DNA of 64,000 nt, taken from assembly GCF_019880385.1 (NCBI RefSeq), contig NZ_CP082273.1, positions 3,410,001 to 3,474,000 of the forward strand. Reading direction: 5' to 3'. The DNA comes from Nocardioides coralli. Its GTDB lineage: Bacteria > Actinomycetota > Actinomycetes > Propionibacteriales > Nocardioidaceae. Below the pieces are notes generated by a model. That model had not been told where the DNA came from. It did no database searches and saw only the letters and a list, made by a program, of their open reading frames with translations. The translations under genes were made by a program, and so were the position numbers. Each line of letters starts with the position of its first letter. The stretch's first letter is position 1. Of this stretch, positions 33,268 through 42,758 are shown piece by piece.

Positions 33268-33627
33268 TCAGGAAGCCATCCCGAGCGCGTCGGAGACCCG
33301 TCGGGCAGCGGCCGCCTCGTCGCGGCGCGAGGCGCGCTCGAGCGAGCGGGTCAGCAGCAGCGCTGCGTACCCGTTGGCGGGGTCGCGCTGCAACAGCTCG
33401 CGCGCGGCCTCGACGGCCCTCCCCGTCTGGGCGGAGTGGTAGTAGCTCCGCACCAGCAGCTCACGAGCCGCGCCCAGCTCAGCCTCGACGGGGTGGGTGT
33501 CGACGAGGTGCTGCAGCACTCGCGCGGCGCCGTAGTAGTCGCGCCGGTCGAAGAGCTCCTGCGCCCACGTCCAGGATCCGTGGGCGTCGAGCCGCTCGAG
33601 GGCGCGGGCGGTGAAGGCGCCGGTCAT
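33268..33627 (-). CDS. Tetratricopeptide-repeat protein
   Basis: A 119-residue helical protein built of about three TPR-like units (LFDRRDYYGAARVLQHLVDT, LLVRSYYHSAQTGRAVEAAR, ALLLTRSLERASRRDEAAAA). It has no enzyme motif and probably serves as a small scaffold. ATG 33627 is chosen since homology-like repeats begin right after it. The gene lies between the FAD oxidase (convergent) and the double-GNAT gene upstream on the same strand. Confidence 0.75.
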   Translation of the reverse strand: MTGAFTARALERLDAHGSWTWAQELFDRRDYYGAARVLQHLVDTHPVEAELGAARELLVRSYYHSAQTGRAVEAARELLQRDPANGYAALLLTRSLERASRRDEAAAARRVSDALGMAS

Positions 33628-33668
33628 GGTCTGCCTCCTCACGGTGCGATGGCAGGCGGCGCAACCGC

Positions 33669-34679
33669 TCACGGATGCCGCGTATTCCGGCGACGCCACT
33701 CCCGGTCGAGCACGGCGTAGACCAGCATCGTCGTCCACTCGCCCTTGAACCACTCACCGTCGGCGAACCTCGCCTCGCGACGGAAGCCGAGGCGCTCGAC
33801 CACGCGTGCCGAGGCGAGGTTGCGCTCGTCGATCTGGGCAGTCACCCGGTGGGCGCGCAGGCCGTCGACGGCGAGGTCGACCATGGCGGCGGTCGCCTCG
33901 GTCGCGAAGCCGTGTCCCTCGTGGTCGGGGTGGATCACGTAGCCGACCTCGGCGTGGCCGTCGGTCGCGCTGTGCCAGAAGAGCACCACGTCACCGATCA
34001 GCTCGCCGGTGTCGCGGCGCTCGACGACCAGGTTGATGACCTGTCCCTCCGCGTCGATGACCGACCGCGTCCGCTCCGGGTCCGCCAACCGCTCGGCGAG
34101 CAGCCCGGGCGGCCCCGGCGAGAAGGGGACGTAACGGCAGACGACCTCGCGCGACCGGTAGGCGTGCATCGCGGTGACGTCGGCGACGGGGTCGATGGGC
34201 CGGATCAGCAGCCGCTCGGTGAGCAGTGGGTAGTCGGGGGCCAGCCGCGACGCCCGCCGGTGCAGCACGGTCGCCGCCGTTCCCGCCCCGGTGGGGTCGC
34301 CCGTCTCGACGTCCGGCGAGAAGCCCGCCGCGACGAAGCAGTCCCGGGCACCCTCACCGTGCTCGGCGACGTCGATGACGACACCCGGGAGGCGCATGGT
34401 GCGCAGCGCGTGGTCGAGCAGCAGATCCACTACCTCCGCCCCAGCGCCGCCCGCCGACCACGCAGCGTCCTGCAGCACGACATGGAGGGTGGCGTCCTGG
34501 CCGGCCCGGTCCTCGAGGAGCAGCTCCCCCAGCGCCTCGTCCGTGGCGCGGTCGACGACAGCGAGGTCGAGCCTCATGTCGACGTCGGCGGTCACGAGCG
34601 GTCGCAGGGTGACGGTGTCACCGGTCAGGACGGGTGCCCGCCAACGCGCGCTGTCGGAGACGGTCACGCGGGCATTCAT
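33669..34679 (-). CDS. Two-domain GNAT acetyltransferase
   Basis: A 336-residue protein. The C-terminal GNAT (about 150-330) is of the RimJ/RimL type: LLTERLLIRPIDPVADVTAM, VGYVIHPDHEGHGFATEA for acetyl-CoA binding, then NLASARVVERLGFRREA. The N-terminal 140 residues are a degenerate GNAT lacking a clear acetyl-CoA loop (VEVDLLLDHALRTMRLPGVV-like region and CFVAAGFSP). The acceptor is unknown. ATG 34679 is back-to-back with the acylphosphatase gene, 50 bases away. Confidence 0.82.
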   Translation of the reverse strand: MNARVTVSDSARWRAPVLTGDTVTLRPLVTADVDMRLDLAVVDRATDEALGELLLEDRAGQDATLHVVLQDAAWSAGGAGAEVVDLLLDHALRTMRLPGVVIDVAEHGEGARDCFVAAGFSPDVETGDPTGAGTAATVLHRRASRLAPDYPLLTERLLIRPIDPVADVTAMHAYRSREVVCRYVPFSPGPPGLLAERLADPERTRSVIDAEGQVINLVVERRDTGELIGDVVLFWHSATDGHAEVGYVIHPDHEGHGFATEATAAMVDLAVDGLRAHRVTAQIDERNLASARVVERLGFRREARFADGEWFKGEWTTMLVYAVLDREWRRRNTRHP

Positions 34680-34718
34680 ACCGCCTACGGTGGAGGTAGC
34701 ACGAGCGGTTTCGGCACC

Positions 34719-34724
34719 GGGAGG
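34719..34724 (+). promoter_or_regulatory. Ribosome-binding site fixing the acylphosphatase start
   Basis: GGGAGG lies five bases before ATG 34730. A TACGGT at 34686-34691 is a candidate -10 box for the same gene. Confidence 0.55.
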
Positions 34725-34729
34725 CGCAC

Positions 34730-34996
34730 ATGACGCGGGTCAGGGTCGTGGTGAGCGGCTTTGTGCAGGGAGTGTTCTTCCGCGAGAGCTGCCGGCAGGA
34801 GGCCGGTCGGCAGGGCGTGGCGGGCTGGGTGCGCAACGACGCCGCCGGGACCGTCACGGCCGAGTTCGAGGGCGACCCGGCGGCGGTCGAGGCGATGGTG
34901 GCGTGGTGCCGCCGCGGCCCCGCGCACGCCGCCGTCGAGGGCGTCGAGGCCACCACCCTCGAGCCCACCGGGTCGACACGCTTCGAGGTCCGGTGA
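34730..34996 (+). CDS. Acylphosphatase
   Basis: An 88-residue single-domain acylphosphatase, the normal length. The catalytic pair is Arg18 in GFVQGVFFRES and Asn36 in GWVRND. It hydrolyses carboxyl-phosphate bonds such as acetyl or carbamoyl phosphate. Its stop overlaps the start of the following GNAT gene by the tetranucleotide GTGA (34993-34996), giving a coupled pair. Confidence 0.92.
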   Translation: MTRVRVVVSGFVQGVFFRESCRQEAGRQGVAGWVRNDAAGTVTAEFEGDPAAVEAMVAWCRRGPAHAAVEGVEATTLEPTGSTRFEVR

Positions 34997-35463
34997 CCGG
35001 CGTCACCGTCCGGCAGGCCACACCCGACGACGCCGACGTCGCGGGCCGGCTCCTCCACGACTTCAACGTCGAGTTCGAGACTCCCACCCCCGACCCCGCC
35101 GAGTTCGCGGGTCGCTTCCGCGCCCTCCTCGCCGACCCGGACCAGGTCGTGCTGCTGGCCGAGGACGGCGACGTGGCGGTCGGGTTCGCCTACCTGACGC
35201 TGCGGCCGACCCCGTACTACGACGGCCCGCTCGCCCAGCTCGAGGAGCTCTACGTCCGGCCGGACCTGCGGGACCAGCGCATCGGGAGCGCCCTGCTGAC
35301 GCGGGCGCTGGAGCTGGTGACCGAGCGCGGCGCCGGCGAGATGCACATCGGCGTCGACGAGGTCGACACCGACACCCGGCGGTTCTACGAGCAGCGCTTC
35401 GGCTTCACCAACGTCGAGCCGGCGACCGACTCGCGGATGCTCTACTACATCCGCGAGCTCTGA
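34993..35463 (+). CDS. GNAT family N-acetyltransferase
   Basis: A 156-residue single GNAT. The acetyl-CoA loop is VRPDLRDQRIGSALL; the C-terminus has RRFYEQRFGFTNVEP. A partner strand QLEELYV precedes the loop. It starts at GTG 34993 inside the acylphosphatase stop and is probably made from the same mRNA. Acceptor unknown. Confidence 0.85.
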   Translation: MTGVTVRQATPDDADVAGRLLHDFNVEFETPTPDPAEFAGRFRALLADPDQVVLLAEDGDVAVGFAYLTLRPTPYYDGPLAQLEELYVRPDLRDQRIGSALLTRALELVTERGAGEMHIGVDEVDTDTRRFYEQRFGFTNVEPATDSRMLYYIREL

Positions 35464-35547
35464 TCGGCGCACCGCACCGACGCTGCAGCGATGAAGTCGG
35501 CCCCCGGTCGTGGTCGTACCAGAGACCTCGAGGAAGGGAGCTCCGCT

Positions 35548-36105
35548 GTGGGCAAGGTGCTCTGGCACACGCTGATGAGCCTCGACGGCTTCGTCGCGGG
35601 ACCGGATGACGACATGGGCTGGGCCCTCGGCGTCGACATCGTCCCCGGTGGGACGGTCGACCGGATCGTCGCCTCGACCGGGGCGCTCCTCGTCGGGCGG
35701 CGTACGCAGGACGTGGAGGACCGTCTCCAGCCAGGGTTCTACGGCGGCGCCTTCCGGGGCCCCTTCTTCGTGCTGCGCCACGACCCCCCGCCGACACCGC
35801 CCGTGGTGAAGGGTGTCACGGGGTCCTTCCTCGATGTCGACATCGAGGAGGCGGTGAGCGTCGCACGGGAGGCCGCCGACGGCAGAGACGTCGTGGTCCT
35901 GGGCGCGAACATCGCCCGGCAGTGCCTGGAGGCCGGACTGCTGGACGAGGTGGTCGTCCACATCGTCCCCGTCCTGCTCGGCGACGGGACCCGCTTGTTC
36001 GCGCGCGCCGGCGGTGGGCCCGTCGAGCTCCATCCGCTGTCGTCGGTCGTCGAGGGCGAGGTCACCACGCTCCACTACTCCGCTCGCCGCGCGACGCCCT
36101 CCTGA
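35548..36105 (+). CDS. Dihydrofolate reductase/RibD C-terminal family protein
   Basis: A 185-residue DHFR-like protein: LWHTLMSLDGFVAGPDDDMG at the N-terminus, ALLVGRRTQDVED, and the nucleotide loop VLGANIARQCLEAGLLDEVV. As for its paralogs at 25610 and 37819, folate reduction is not assured. GTG 35548 is chosen because GGAAGGGAG lies seven bases upstream; the longer reading from ATG 35491 crosses that site. Confidence 0.83.
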   Translation: MGKVLWHTLMSLDGFVAGPDDDMGWALGVDIVPGGTVDRIVASTGALLVGRRTQDVEDRLQPGFYGGAFRGPFFVLRHDPPPTPPVVKGVTGSFLDVDIEEAVSVAREAADGRDVVVLGANIARQCLEAGLLDEVVVHIVPVLLGDGTRLFARAGGGPVELHPLSSVVEGEVTTLHYSARRATPS

Positions 36106-36152
36106 CCCAGCAGGCCACCGGCCGCCGACCCGCAGCGGGGGAACGACGGGCC

Positions 36153-36563
36153 TCAGGTCGACTGGTGGTTGGTCTCCCAGGCGCGCGCCACCAGCGTCCG
36201 CAGCGCCTCGTGGTCGAGGTCGTCGAGCCGCTTCACGTAGAGACAACCCTTGCCGGTCGTGTGCGGGCCGAGCTCGGCGAGGAGCTCCTCGTTGGAGCCG
36301 TAGTAGGTCAGCCCGTAGAAGGTGAGGTTGGCCTTGCGTGGAGACAGGCCGACGGCGAAGTAGTCGTGCTCCTTGCCGTCCGCCGTCCGGTAGGTCATGT
36401 CCCCGAAGCCGATGATCGATCCCCACAGCACCGGTTCGGCGCCGGTGACCTCCTCGACGAGGGCGACGGCCGCCTCGGCGTCCCGCCGGCGCTGCTCGTG
36501 GTCGACGCCGGCGAGGAAGTCCTCAACGGAACCGGACGTGGGCCTGGTCTTGCGCTCGGACAT
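36153..36563 (-). CDS. DUF1801 domain protein
   Basis: A 136-residue protein of the DUF1801/YdhG-like superfamily, with VLWGSIIGFGDMTYR, LSPRKANLTFYGL and a C-terminal TTGKGCLYVKRLDDLDHEAL. The fold is small alpha/beta with no known activity. A leaderless promoter precedes ATG 36563. It is divergent from the BNR-propeller gene. Confidence 0.8.
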   Translation of the reverse strand: MSERKTRPTSGSVEDFLAGVDHEQRRRDAEAAVALVEEVTGAEPVLWGSIIGFGDMTYRTADGKEHDYFAVGLSPRKANLTFYGLTYYGSNEELLAELGPHTTGKGCLYVKRLDDLDHEALRTLVARAWETNHQST

Positions 36564-36569
36564 GTCCCG

Positions 36570-36575
36570 ACACTA
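36570..36575 (-). promoter_or_regulatory. Leaderless promoter -10 box
   Basis: TAGTGT on the minus strand, six bases upstream of ATG 36563. Confidence 0.55.
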
Positions 36576-36635
36576 GCCCCGGCATGACGGCCCCGGTCTG
36601 GACAGGCCGGCCGGGGGGCGGCAGGGTGCGGATCC

Positions 36636-37721
36636 ATGCGACGCCTTCTCGGGACCATCGCCAGCCTGCTCACGCTCGGGCTCGCCGCCACCCTGCTCAC
36701 GCCGCCAGCCCACGCCGGCGATCCCGGCCGTGACCCGGGCCGTGACGGGAGGTGGCGCCACGCCGTCATCGACCCCGACCAGAGCTTCCGGGGCCTGGAC
36801 GCGGTCGACCGCCGCACCGCGTGGGTCAGCGGCGGCAGCCTCACCGCGGGCGGCCCGGGCCGGGTCTACCGCACCACCGACGGCGGCGGGTCCTGGCAGG
36901 ACGTGAGCCCGCCCGGCAGCGAGGGCCTGATGTTCCGCGACGTCGAGGCCCACGACGAGGACACCGCCGTCGTCCTCGCGATCGGCGAGGGCGAGGCCTC
37001 CCGGATCTACCGCACCGACGACGGCGGCCGGACGTGGACCGAGGCGTTCCGCAACGCCGAGCCCGCCGCGTTCTACAACTGCCTCGACTTCTACCCCGGC
37101 GGTCGCCGCGGTCTGGCCGTCAGCGACCCGGTCGACGGCAGGTTCCGGATCCTCGCGACCGAGGACGGCGGCCGGAGCTGGGAGGTGCTGCCGGCCGACG
37201 GGATGCCCGACAGCACGGGTGAGTACAACTTCTCGGCCAGCGGCGAGTGCCTGACGATCTCGGGTCGCCACGCGTGGTTCGGGACCGGTGGCAGCGCCGC
37301 GCGGGTGTTCCACTCCCGTGACGGCGGGCTCTCGTGGACGGCCACCGACGCCGGCATCCCGGCAGGGGAGGCGGCCGGGGTCTTCGGCCTGGCGTTCCGC
37401 GGCCCGCGCCACGGCATCGCGGTCGGCGGCGACTTCGCGACGCCCGCCGACGGGACCGACGCGTCGGCGTACACCCGCGACGGCCGGAGCTGGCGCGGTG
37501 GCGGCGACCTCGACCACCTCGGCGAGGACGTCGCCTGGCTGTCGCGGCGCCACCTGGTCGCGGTCGGCGAGGGAGGGGGCGCCGGCGGGGTCAGTGTCAG
37601 CGGCGACGGCGGTCGAACCTGGCGCCGGGTCAGCGACCTCGCCTTCCACACCCTCGACTGCGTCCGCGGCGCCTGCTGGGCAGCCGGCGGCAAGGGCCGG
37701 TTCGGCCGCGTGGGACGGTAG
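36636..37721 (+). CDS. Secreted BNR/Ycf48-like beta-propeller protein
   Basis: A 361-residue exported protein. The signal peptide (about 1-27) ends AHAG. The mature part has repeated blades, each with an Asp-box such as RTTDGGGSWQDV, RTDDGGRTWTEA, ATEDGGRSWEVL, HSRDGGLSWTAT and SGDGGRTWRRV, typical of the BNR/Ycf48 photosystem-assembly-like and oxidoreductase-annotated propellers. Non-photosynthetic members have no defined function. Two cysteine pairs (NCLDF with GECLT, and DCVRGACW) could form disulfides. ATG 36636 begins the signal peptide directly. Confidence 0.82.
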   Translation: MRRLLGTIASLLTLGLAATLLTPPAHAGDPGRDPGRDGRWRHAVIDPDQSFRGLDAVDRRTAWVSGGSLTAGGPGRVYRTTDGGGSWQDVSPPGSEGLMFRDVEAHDEDTAVVLAIGEGEASRIYRTDDGGRTWTEAFRNAEPAAFYNCLDFYPGGRRGLAVSDPVDGRFRILATEDGGRSWEVLPADGMPDSTGEYNFSASGECLTISGRHAWFGTGGSAARVFHSRDGGLSWTATDAGIPAGEAAGVFGLAFRGPRHGIAVGGDFATPADGTDASAYTRDGRSWRGGGDLDHLGEDVAWLSRRHLVAVGEGGGAGGVSVSGDGGRTWRRVSDLAFHTLDCVRGACWAAGGKGRFGRVGR

Positions 37722-37818
37722 CTCCACCGGCGACCGATGAGTTCTGGCGGTCGCGGCCGTCGAACCCCTCGAGCCCCGCTGCACGGAGCGCGGGACCGTC
37801 CCAGAGCAGGAGAACACC

Positions 37819-38388
37819 ATGCGCACGCTCATCGCGACCCACTTCGTCAGCCTCGACGGGGTCGTCGACTCCCCCGGCGGCGGCGACCACCCCCACGCGG
37901 GCTGGACCTTCCGCGACGTGGAGCCCCTGATGGAGGCCTACGAGATGAAGGGGCAGGAGCAGGAGACGGCCGGAGCCTTGCTGGTGGGCCGCGAGAGCTG
38001 GGAGGAGTTCCACGAGGTCTGGCCGACGATGACGGAGTTCGAGCGCTTCAACGCGATCCCCAAGTACGTCGTCTCGACCACCCTCGAGGAGGACAAGGTC
38101 GCCGCGAGCCCGTGGCAGCCGATGACCGTGCTCCGCTCGATCGACGAGGTCGCCGCCCTGAAGGAGACCGAGGGCGGACCGATCCAGGTCCACGGCAGCG
38201 CGCGGCTGACCCAGGCGCTGGCCGCGGCCGGCCTGGTGGACCGCTACCACCTGCTGCTGTTCCCGCTGCTGCTCGGCAGCGGCAAGCGGCTCTTCGCCGA
38301 CGACGCCGACAAGACCCGGCTGCGGCTGGTCGACCAGGCGTCGTACGCCAACGGCATCCAGAAGCTCTGCTACGACGTCGTCCACTGA
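37819..38388 (+). CDS. Dihydrofolate reductase/RibD C-terminal family protein
   Basis: A 189-residue DHFR-like protein with TLIATHFVSLDGVVDSPGGG, ALLVGRESWEEFHEV, KYVVSTTLEE and the dinucleotide loop VHGSARLTQALAAAGLVDRY. It is the third paralog in the window and closest in layout to that at 25610 (shared KYVVSSTL-like segment). ATG 37819 has AGCAGGAGAA upstream. Substrate unknown. Confidence 0.85.
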   Translation: MRTLIATHFVSLDGVVDSPGGGDHPHAGWTFRDVEPLMEAYEMKGQEQETAGALLVGRESWEEFHEVWPTMTEFERFNAIPKYVVSTTLEEDKVAASPWQPMTVLRSIDEVAALKETEGGPIQVHGSARLTQALAAAGLVDRYHLLLFPLLLGSGKRLFADDADKTRLRLVDQASYANGIQKLCYDVVH

Positions 38389-38458
38389 GGGTCCTCCACG
38401 TCGTGCCCGTCAGGGACAGGGCCTGCGAGTCTTCGACGGGGTGGGTGCCTGCCGGCCC

Positions 38459-38464
38459 TACGCT
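38459..38464 (+). promoter_or_regulatory. Leaderless promoter -10 box
   Basis: TACGCT ends six bases before GTG 38471. Confidence 0.55.
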
Positions 38465-38470
38465 CGACGG

Positions 38471-39112
38471 GTGGACCCCCGGACCGCACGACGCTGGCAC
38501 CTGCTCACCGGTGTGGTCGCCTCGGCCGCCCTCCTCCTCCAGCTGGCGCTGGTCGTCAGCGGCTCGGCGGTGCTGGTCGAGGAGGACCCGCCGGGACTGC
38601 TGACCCGGCTGGGCCGCTTCGTCTGCTACTTCACCGTCCAGAGCAACGCCCTGGTGGCCGTGGTGTCGCTGCTGCTCGCGACCGACCCGCGCCGCGACGG
38701 TCCCGCGCTGCGGGTCGCCCGGGTCGCCTCGGTCGTGGGCATCACCATCACGGCCGTCGTGCACTTCCTGTTGCTGCGGCCACTCCTGAGCCTCGACGGC
38801 CTGGACCGCTGGGCCGACGTGCTGCTGCACCAGGCGGTGCCGGTGCTGGCCCTCGCCACGTGGCTGTGGTGCGGTCCCCGGCCCCGCCTCGACTGGCGCT
38901 CGATCGGGTTCTCGCTCGTGTGGCCGGTGTCGTGGCTGGCCTTCATCCTGCTGGTCCGCCTCGCCACCGGCTGGGTTCCCTATCCGTTCCTCGACCCCGC
39001 CGACCAGGGATGGGCGGGCGTGGTCGTCGCCTGCCTGGCCGTGTCGGCGCTCTTCCTCGCCGTTGCTGCCGGCGCCCGCACCGTCGACCGTCGGCTCGCC
39101 GCGCGCCCTTGA
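38471..39112 (+). CDS. Pr6Pr family integral membrane protein
   Basis: A 213-residue protein with six predicted helices, matching the Pr6Pr group of actinobacterial membrane proteins: LVVSGSAVLVEEDPPGLL, then RFVCYFTVQSNALVAVVSLL, later LLLRPLLSLDGLDRWADVLL and VPYPFLDPADQGW. The conserved FxYFTxQSN element is present. No function is known. GTG 38471 with an adjacent -10 box is the start. Confidence 0.82.
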   Translation: MDPRTARRWHLLTGVVASAALLLQLALVVSGSAVLVEEDPPGLLTRLGRFVCYFTVQSNALVAVVSLLLATDPRRDGPALRVARVASVVGITITAVVHFLLLRPLLSLDGLDRWADVLLHQAVPVLALATWLWCGPRPRLDWRSIGFSLVWPVSWLAFILLVRLATGWVPYPFLDPADQGWAGVVVACLAVSALFLAVAAGARTVDRRLAARP

Positions 39113-39116
39113 CGCG

Positions 39117-39138
39117 GGAGGACCCTCAGCGGTCCTCC
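39117..39138. terminator. Bidirectional terminator between convergent genes
   Basis: GGAGGACC (39117-39124) and GGTCCTCC (39131-39138) pair perfectly around a six-base loop that holds the stop codon of the DUF5709 gene. The Pr6Pr stop is five bases to the left. Confidence 0.6.
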
Positions 39139-39530
39139 TCGACGTGCATCGCCGACTGCTCGGGGCTCTCGCCCGTCACCGCGTCCTCCTCGACCGGCCC
39201 CCCGAGCACGTCCTGGTCGGCCGGGATCGCGTCGGGGTCGTCCCCGCCGACCATCCGCTCGGCCTCCCGGTCCCCGTGCTCGTCCGGGGCGCCGTACGCC
39301 GTCCCCTCCTCCGGCAGCTCCTGGTTGATCCGCTGGTCGAGGGTCTCCCCCTCGGCGGTCTCGACGCCCACGAACTCCGACCCCCTCGGCTTCCGGTCCG
39401 GTGGGCTCCACGGCTCGTCGTCGCCGGCGCTCGGGTCGTCGAGGTTGACCTCGGCGTCCGCGCGCTCGCGGGGGTCGAGCTCGTGGTGTCCGAGGTCGCC
39501 CTCGTCCTGACGGTTGCGGTTGTCGGTCAT
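39126..39530 (-). CDS. DUF5709 family acidic protein
   Basis: A 134-residue, strongly acidic and probably disordered protein. The DUF5709 core reads GVETAEGETLDQRINQELPE, and PPDRKPRGSEFVG precedes it. These proteins occur throughout actinobacteria with no known role. ATG 39530 starts MTDNRNRQDEGD, with a GGAGG just upstream (TGGAGGC). Confidence 0.78.
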   Translation of the reverse strand: MTDNRNRQDEGDLGHHELDPRERADAEVNLDDPSAGDDEPWSPPDRKPRGSEFVGVETAEGETLDQRINQELPEEGTAYGAPDEHGDREAERMVGGDDPDAIPADQDVLGGPVEEDAVTGESPEQSAMHVEEDR

Positions 39531-39586
39531 GCCTCCACCTTGCCGCGCGGTGGAGCCGCGGACAACGTCCTTCCGGGCGAGCAGCC

Positions 39587-40796
39587 TCACTCCGCCACGG
39601 TCGAGTGCACCTCCAGCTGCCCCTCCAGCGTCCGGTGGACCGGGCACTTGTCGGCGATCCGCACCAGGGCGTCGCGCTGGTCGTCCGTCAGTCCCCCGGG
39701 CAGGTGCAGCACGCGGTCGAGCCGGTCGATTGGCCGTCGGTGTGCTCGCACTCGACGCAGTCGTCGGCGTGGACCCGCTCGTGGGAGACCTCGACGGCGA
39801 GCTCCCCCACCTGCCAGTCCTTGCGGTCGGCGTACATCCGCATCGTCATCGCGGTGCAGGAGGCCAGCGACATCGCCAGGTAGTCGTAGGGCGTCGGCCC
39901 CTGCTCGGTGCCGCCGACGTCCTCGGGCTCGTCGGCCACCAGGAAGGATCCGCGCGAGTCGAGCGTGGTCAGGAACCCGTCCGTGTTGCGAGCGGTGACA
40001 CCGGCGCCCTCGTAGGACTCGCCGCGGCCTTCCGCCGCCGGCAGGTAGCGCCCCGCCCACGCGGCGATCACCGCCGCCACGTACGTCGCGTCGTCCGGGT
40101 CGGTCACGAGGTGGTCGGCGTCGTCGAGGGACACGAAGCTCTTGGGGTGCCGCGCCGCGTGGTAGAGGATCTCGGCGTTGTCGATCCCGACCAGCTCGTC
40201 GCGGGGCGCGTGCATGATCAGCGTCGCCCCGTCGAAGCCCGCGATCCGCTCCCGGGGGTCGCCCTGCTCGAGCTCCTCGAGGAAGGAGCGGCCGACGGTG
40301 AAGGTGCGACCGGCGATGGTGACCGGTGCGGACCCGTCCCGGCGGACCGCCTCTAGGTCGCCGTCGAGGAGGTGCTCGACGTGCCCGGGGTCGGCGGGCG
40401 CCCCGATCGTGGCGACCGCGCGCACGCCGTCGAGCGTGGGAGCCACGGACAGCACCGCGGCGCCGCCGAGCGAGTGCCCCACCAGCAGCGAGGGCGCGGT
40501 CACCGTCTCCGTGAGGTAGTCGGCCGCTGCCCGCAGGTCCGCGACGTCCGCGGTGAAGGAGGAGTCGGCGAACTCGCCGCCGCTGCGGCCGAGGCCGGCG
40601 AAGTCGAAGGACAGCACCGCGAACCCCTGCCGGGTGAGCGCCGCCGTGAGCTGCCGCTCGACCCGCAGGTCCTTGCCGCAGGTGAAGCAGTGCGCGAAGA
40701 GCGCCGCCCCCCTCAGCGGCCCCACCGGCCGCTCCAGCCGAGCCGCGAGGTCCTGCCCCCGGGCGCCGGAGAACGTGCAGGTGCTGCTCGTGCTCG

Positions 40797-40800
<4 letters not shown>
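39587..40800 (-). pseudogene. Alpha/beta hydrolase-OsmC fusion gene, frameshifted near its 3' end
   Basis: The gene starts at ATG 40800 with an alpha/beta hydrolase domain (about 1-255; nucleophile in GHSLGG, later FDGATLIMHAPRDELVG) followed by an OsmC domain (from about 270) with the peroxidatic Cys in SLASCTAMTMRMYA. In frame the reading ends at 39688 after a non-homologous tail (STGSTACCTCPGD). The expected OsmC end, IDRLDRVLHLPGGLTDDQR and then DKCPVHRTLEGQ, continues in another frame to a stop at 39587. Restoring one base near 39730 (in GGCCAATC, minus strand) would rejoin the two. The second OsmC cysteine (CPVHR) is therefore lost from the in-frame product. The hydrolase half could still work. 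It overlaps the antiporter stop by ATGA, so it sits in an operon. Confidence 0.82.
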
Positions 40801-42107
<1,307 letters not shown>

Positions 42108-42133
42108 GACTCATCGTAGGCCCGGCGGCGTCC

Positions 42134-42730
42134 TCACCTCCGGCGGTGGGCTGCGATCTCAGGGCCGCCAGTCGGGTCCTCCCCGACCCGACCGTCGACG
42201 GCCTCGCGCAGCAGGTCGGCGTGACCGGTGTGGCGCCCGTACTCCTCCACGAGGTCGCAGAGCAGCCGCCGCAGGCTCGCACGGTTGCCGTGCTCGTCGG
42301 AGAGGTGGACCGGCTGGTCGAGCCCACCCTCAGCGAGCGCGGCAGCGACCCGGCTGCGCGACCGTTCCACCGTCGCGTCGTAGAGCGCGTACAGCTCGGC
42401 GGGGGTGTCGAGTGCCGCGGAGGTGAGCTCCCAGTCCTCGTCGTCCTCCCAGCCGTCGTGCTCCCACGGTGCGCCCAGCGACTCCCCCGCGAGCTTCTCC
42501 CGCGTCGTGTGGTCCTCGACCCAGGCGAGGTGCTTGAGGAGTCCCCCGAGGGTCAGCGAGGACGCACCGAGCCGGTGTCGCAGACCGGAGTCGTCGAGGT
42601 CCCCGGCCTTCCAGCGGAAGGTCCACCGGAGCCGGTCGAGGGCCCCGAGCAGCTGCTCGGCCTCGGTGCCGGCGAGCGGCGGCTCCCACGGTGGCGGTGC
42701 GGTGCGGTCCTGGTCGTCGGCGTCGCTCAT
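42134..42730 (-). CDS. DinB/DUF664 family protein
   Basis: A 198-residue four-helix DinB-like protein. DUF664 landmarks are FRWKAGDLDDSGLRHRLGAS, LGGLLKHLAWVEDHTTRE and LVEEYGRHTGHADLLREAVD; the three histidines (in KHLAWVEDH and RHTGHAD) can bind a metal. Relatives are thiol-dependent transferases using mycothiol or bacillithiol, so a mycothiol S-transferase role is plausible in an actinomycete. Leaderless promoter upstream. Confidence 0.85.
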   Translation of the reverse strand: MSDADDQDRTAPPPWEPPLAGTEAEQLLGALDRLRWTFRWKAGDLDDSGLRHRLGASSLTLGGLLKHLAWVEDHTTREKLAGESLGAPWEHDGWEDDEDWELTSAALDTPAELYALYDATVERSRSRVAAALAEGGLDQPVHLSDEHGNRASLRRLLCDLVEEYGRHTGHADLLREAVDGRVGEDPTGGPEIAAHRRR

Positions 42731-42736
42731 GCCGGC

Positions 42737-42742
42737 AGGGTA
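42737..42742 (-). promoter_or_regulatory. Leaderless promoter -10 box
   Basis: TACCCT on the minus strand, six bases upstream of ATG 42730. Confidence 0.55.
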
Positions 42743-42758
42743 GGACCGGTTGCGGACG

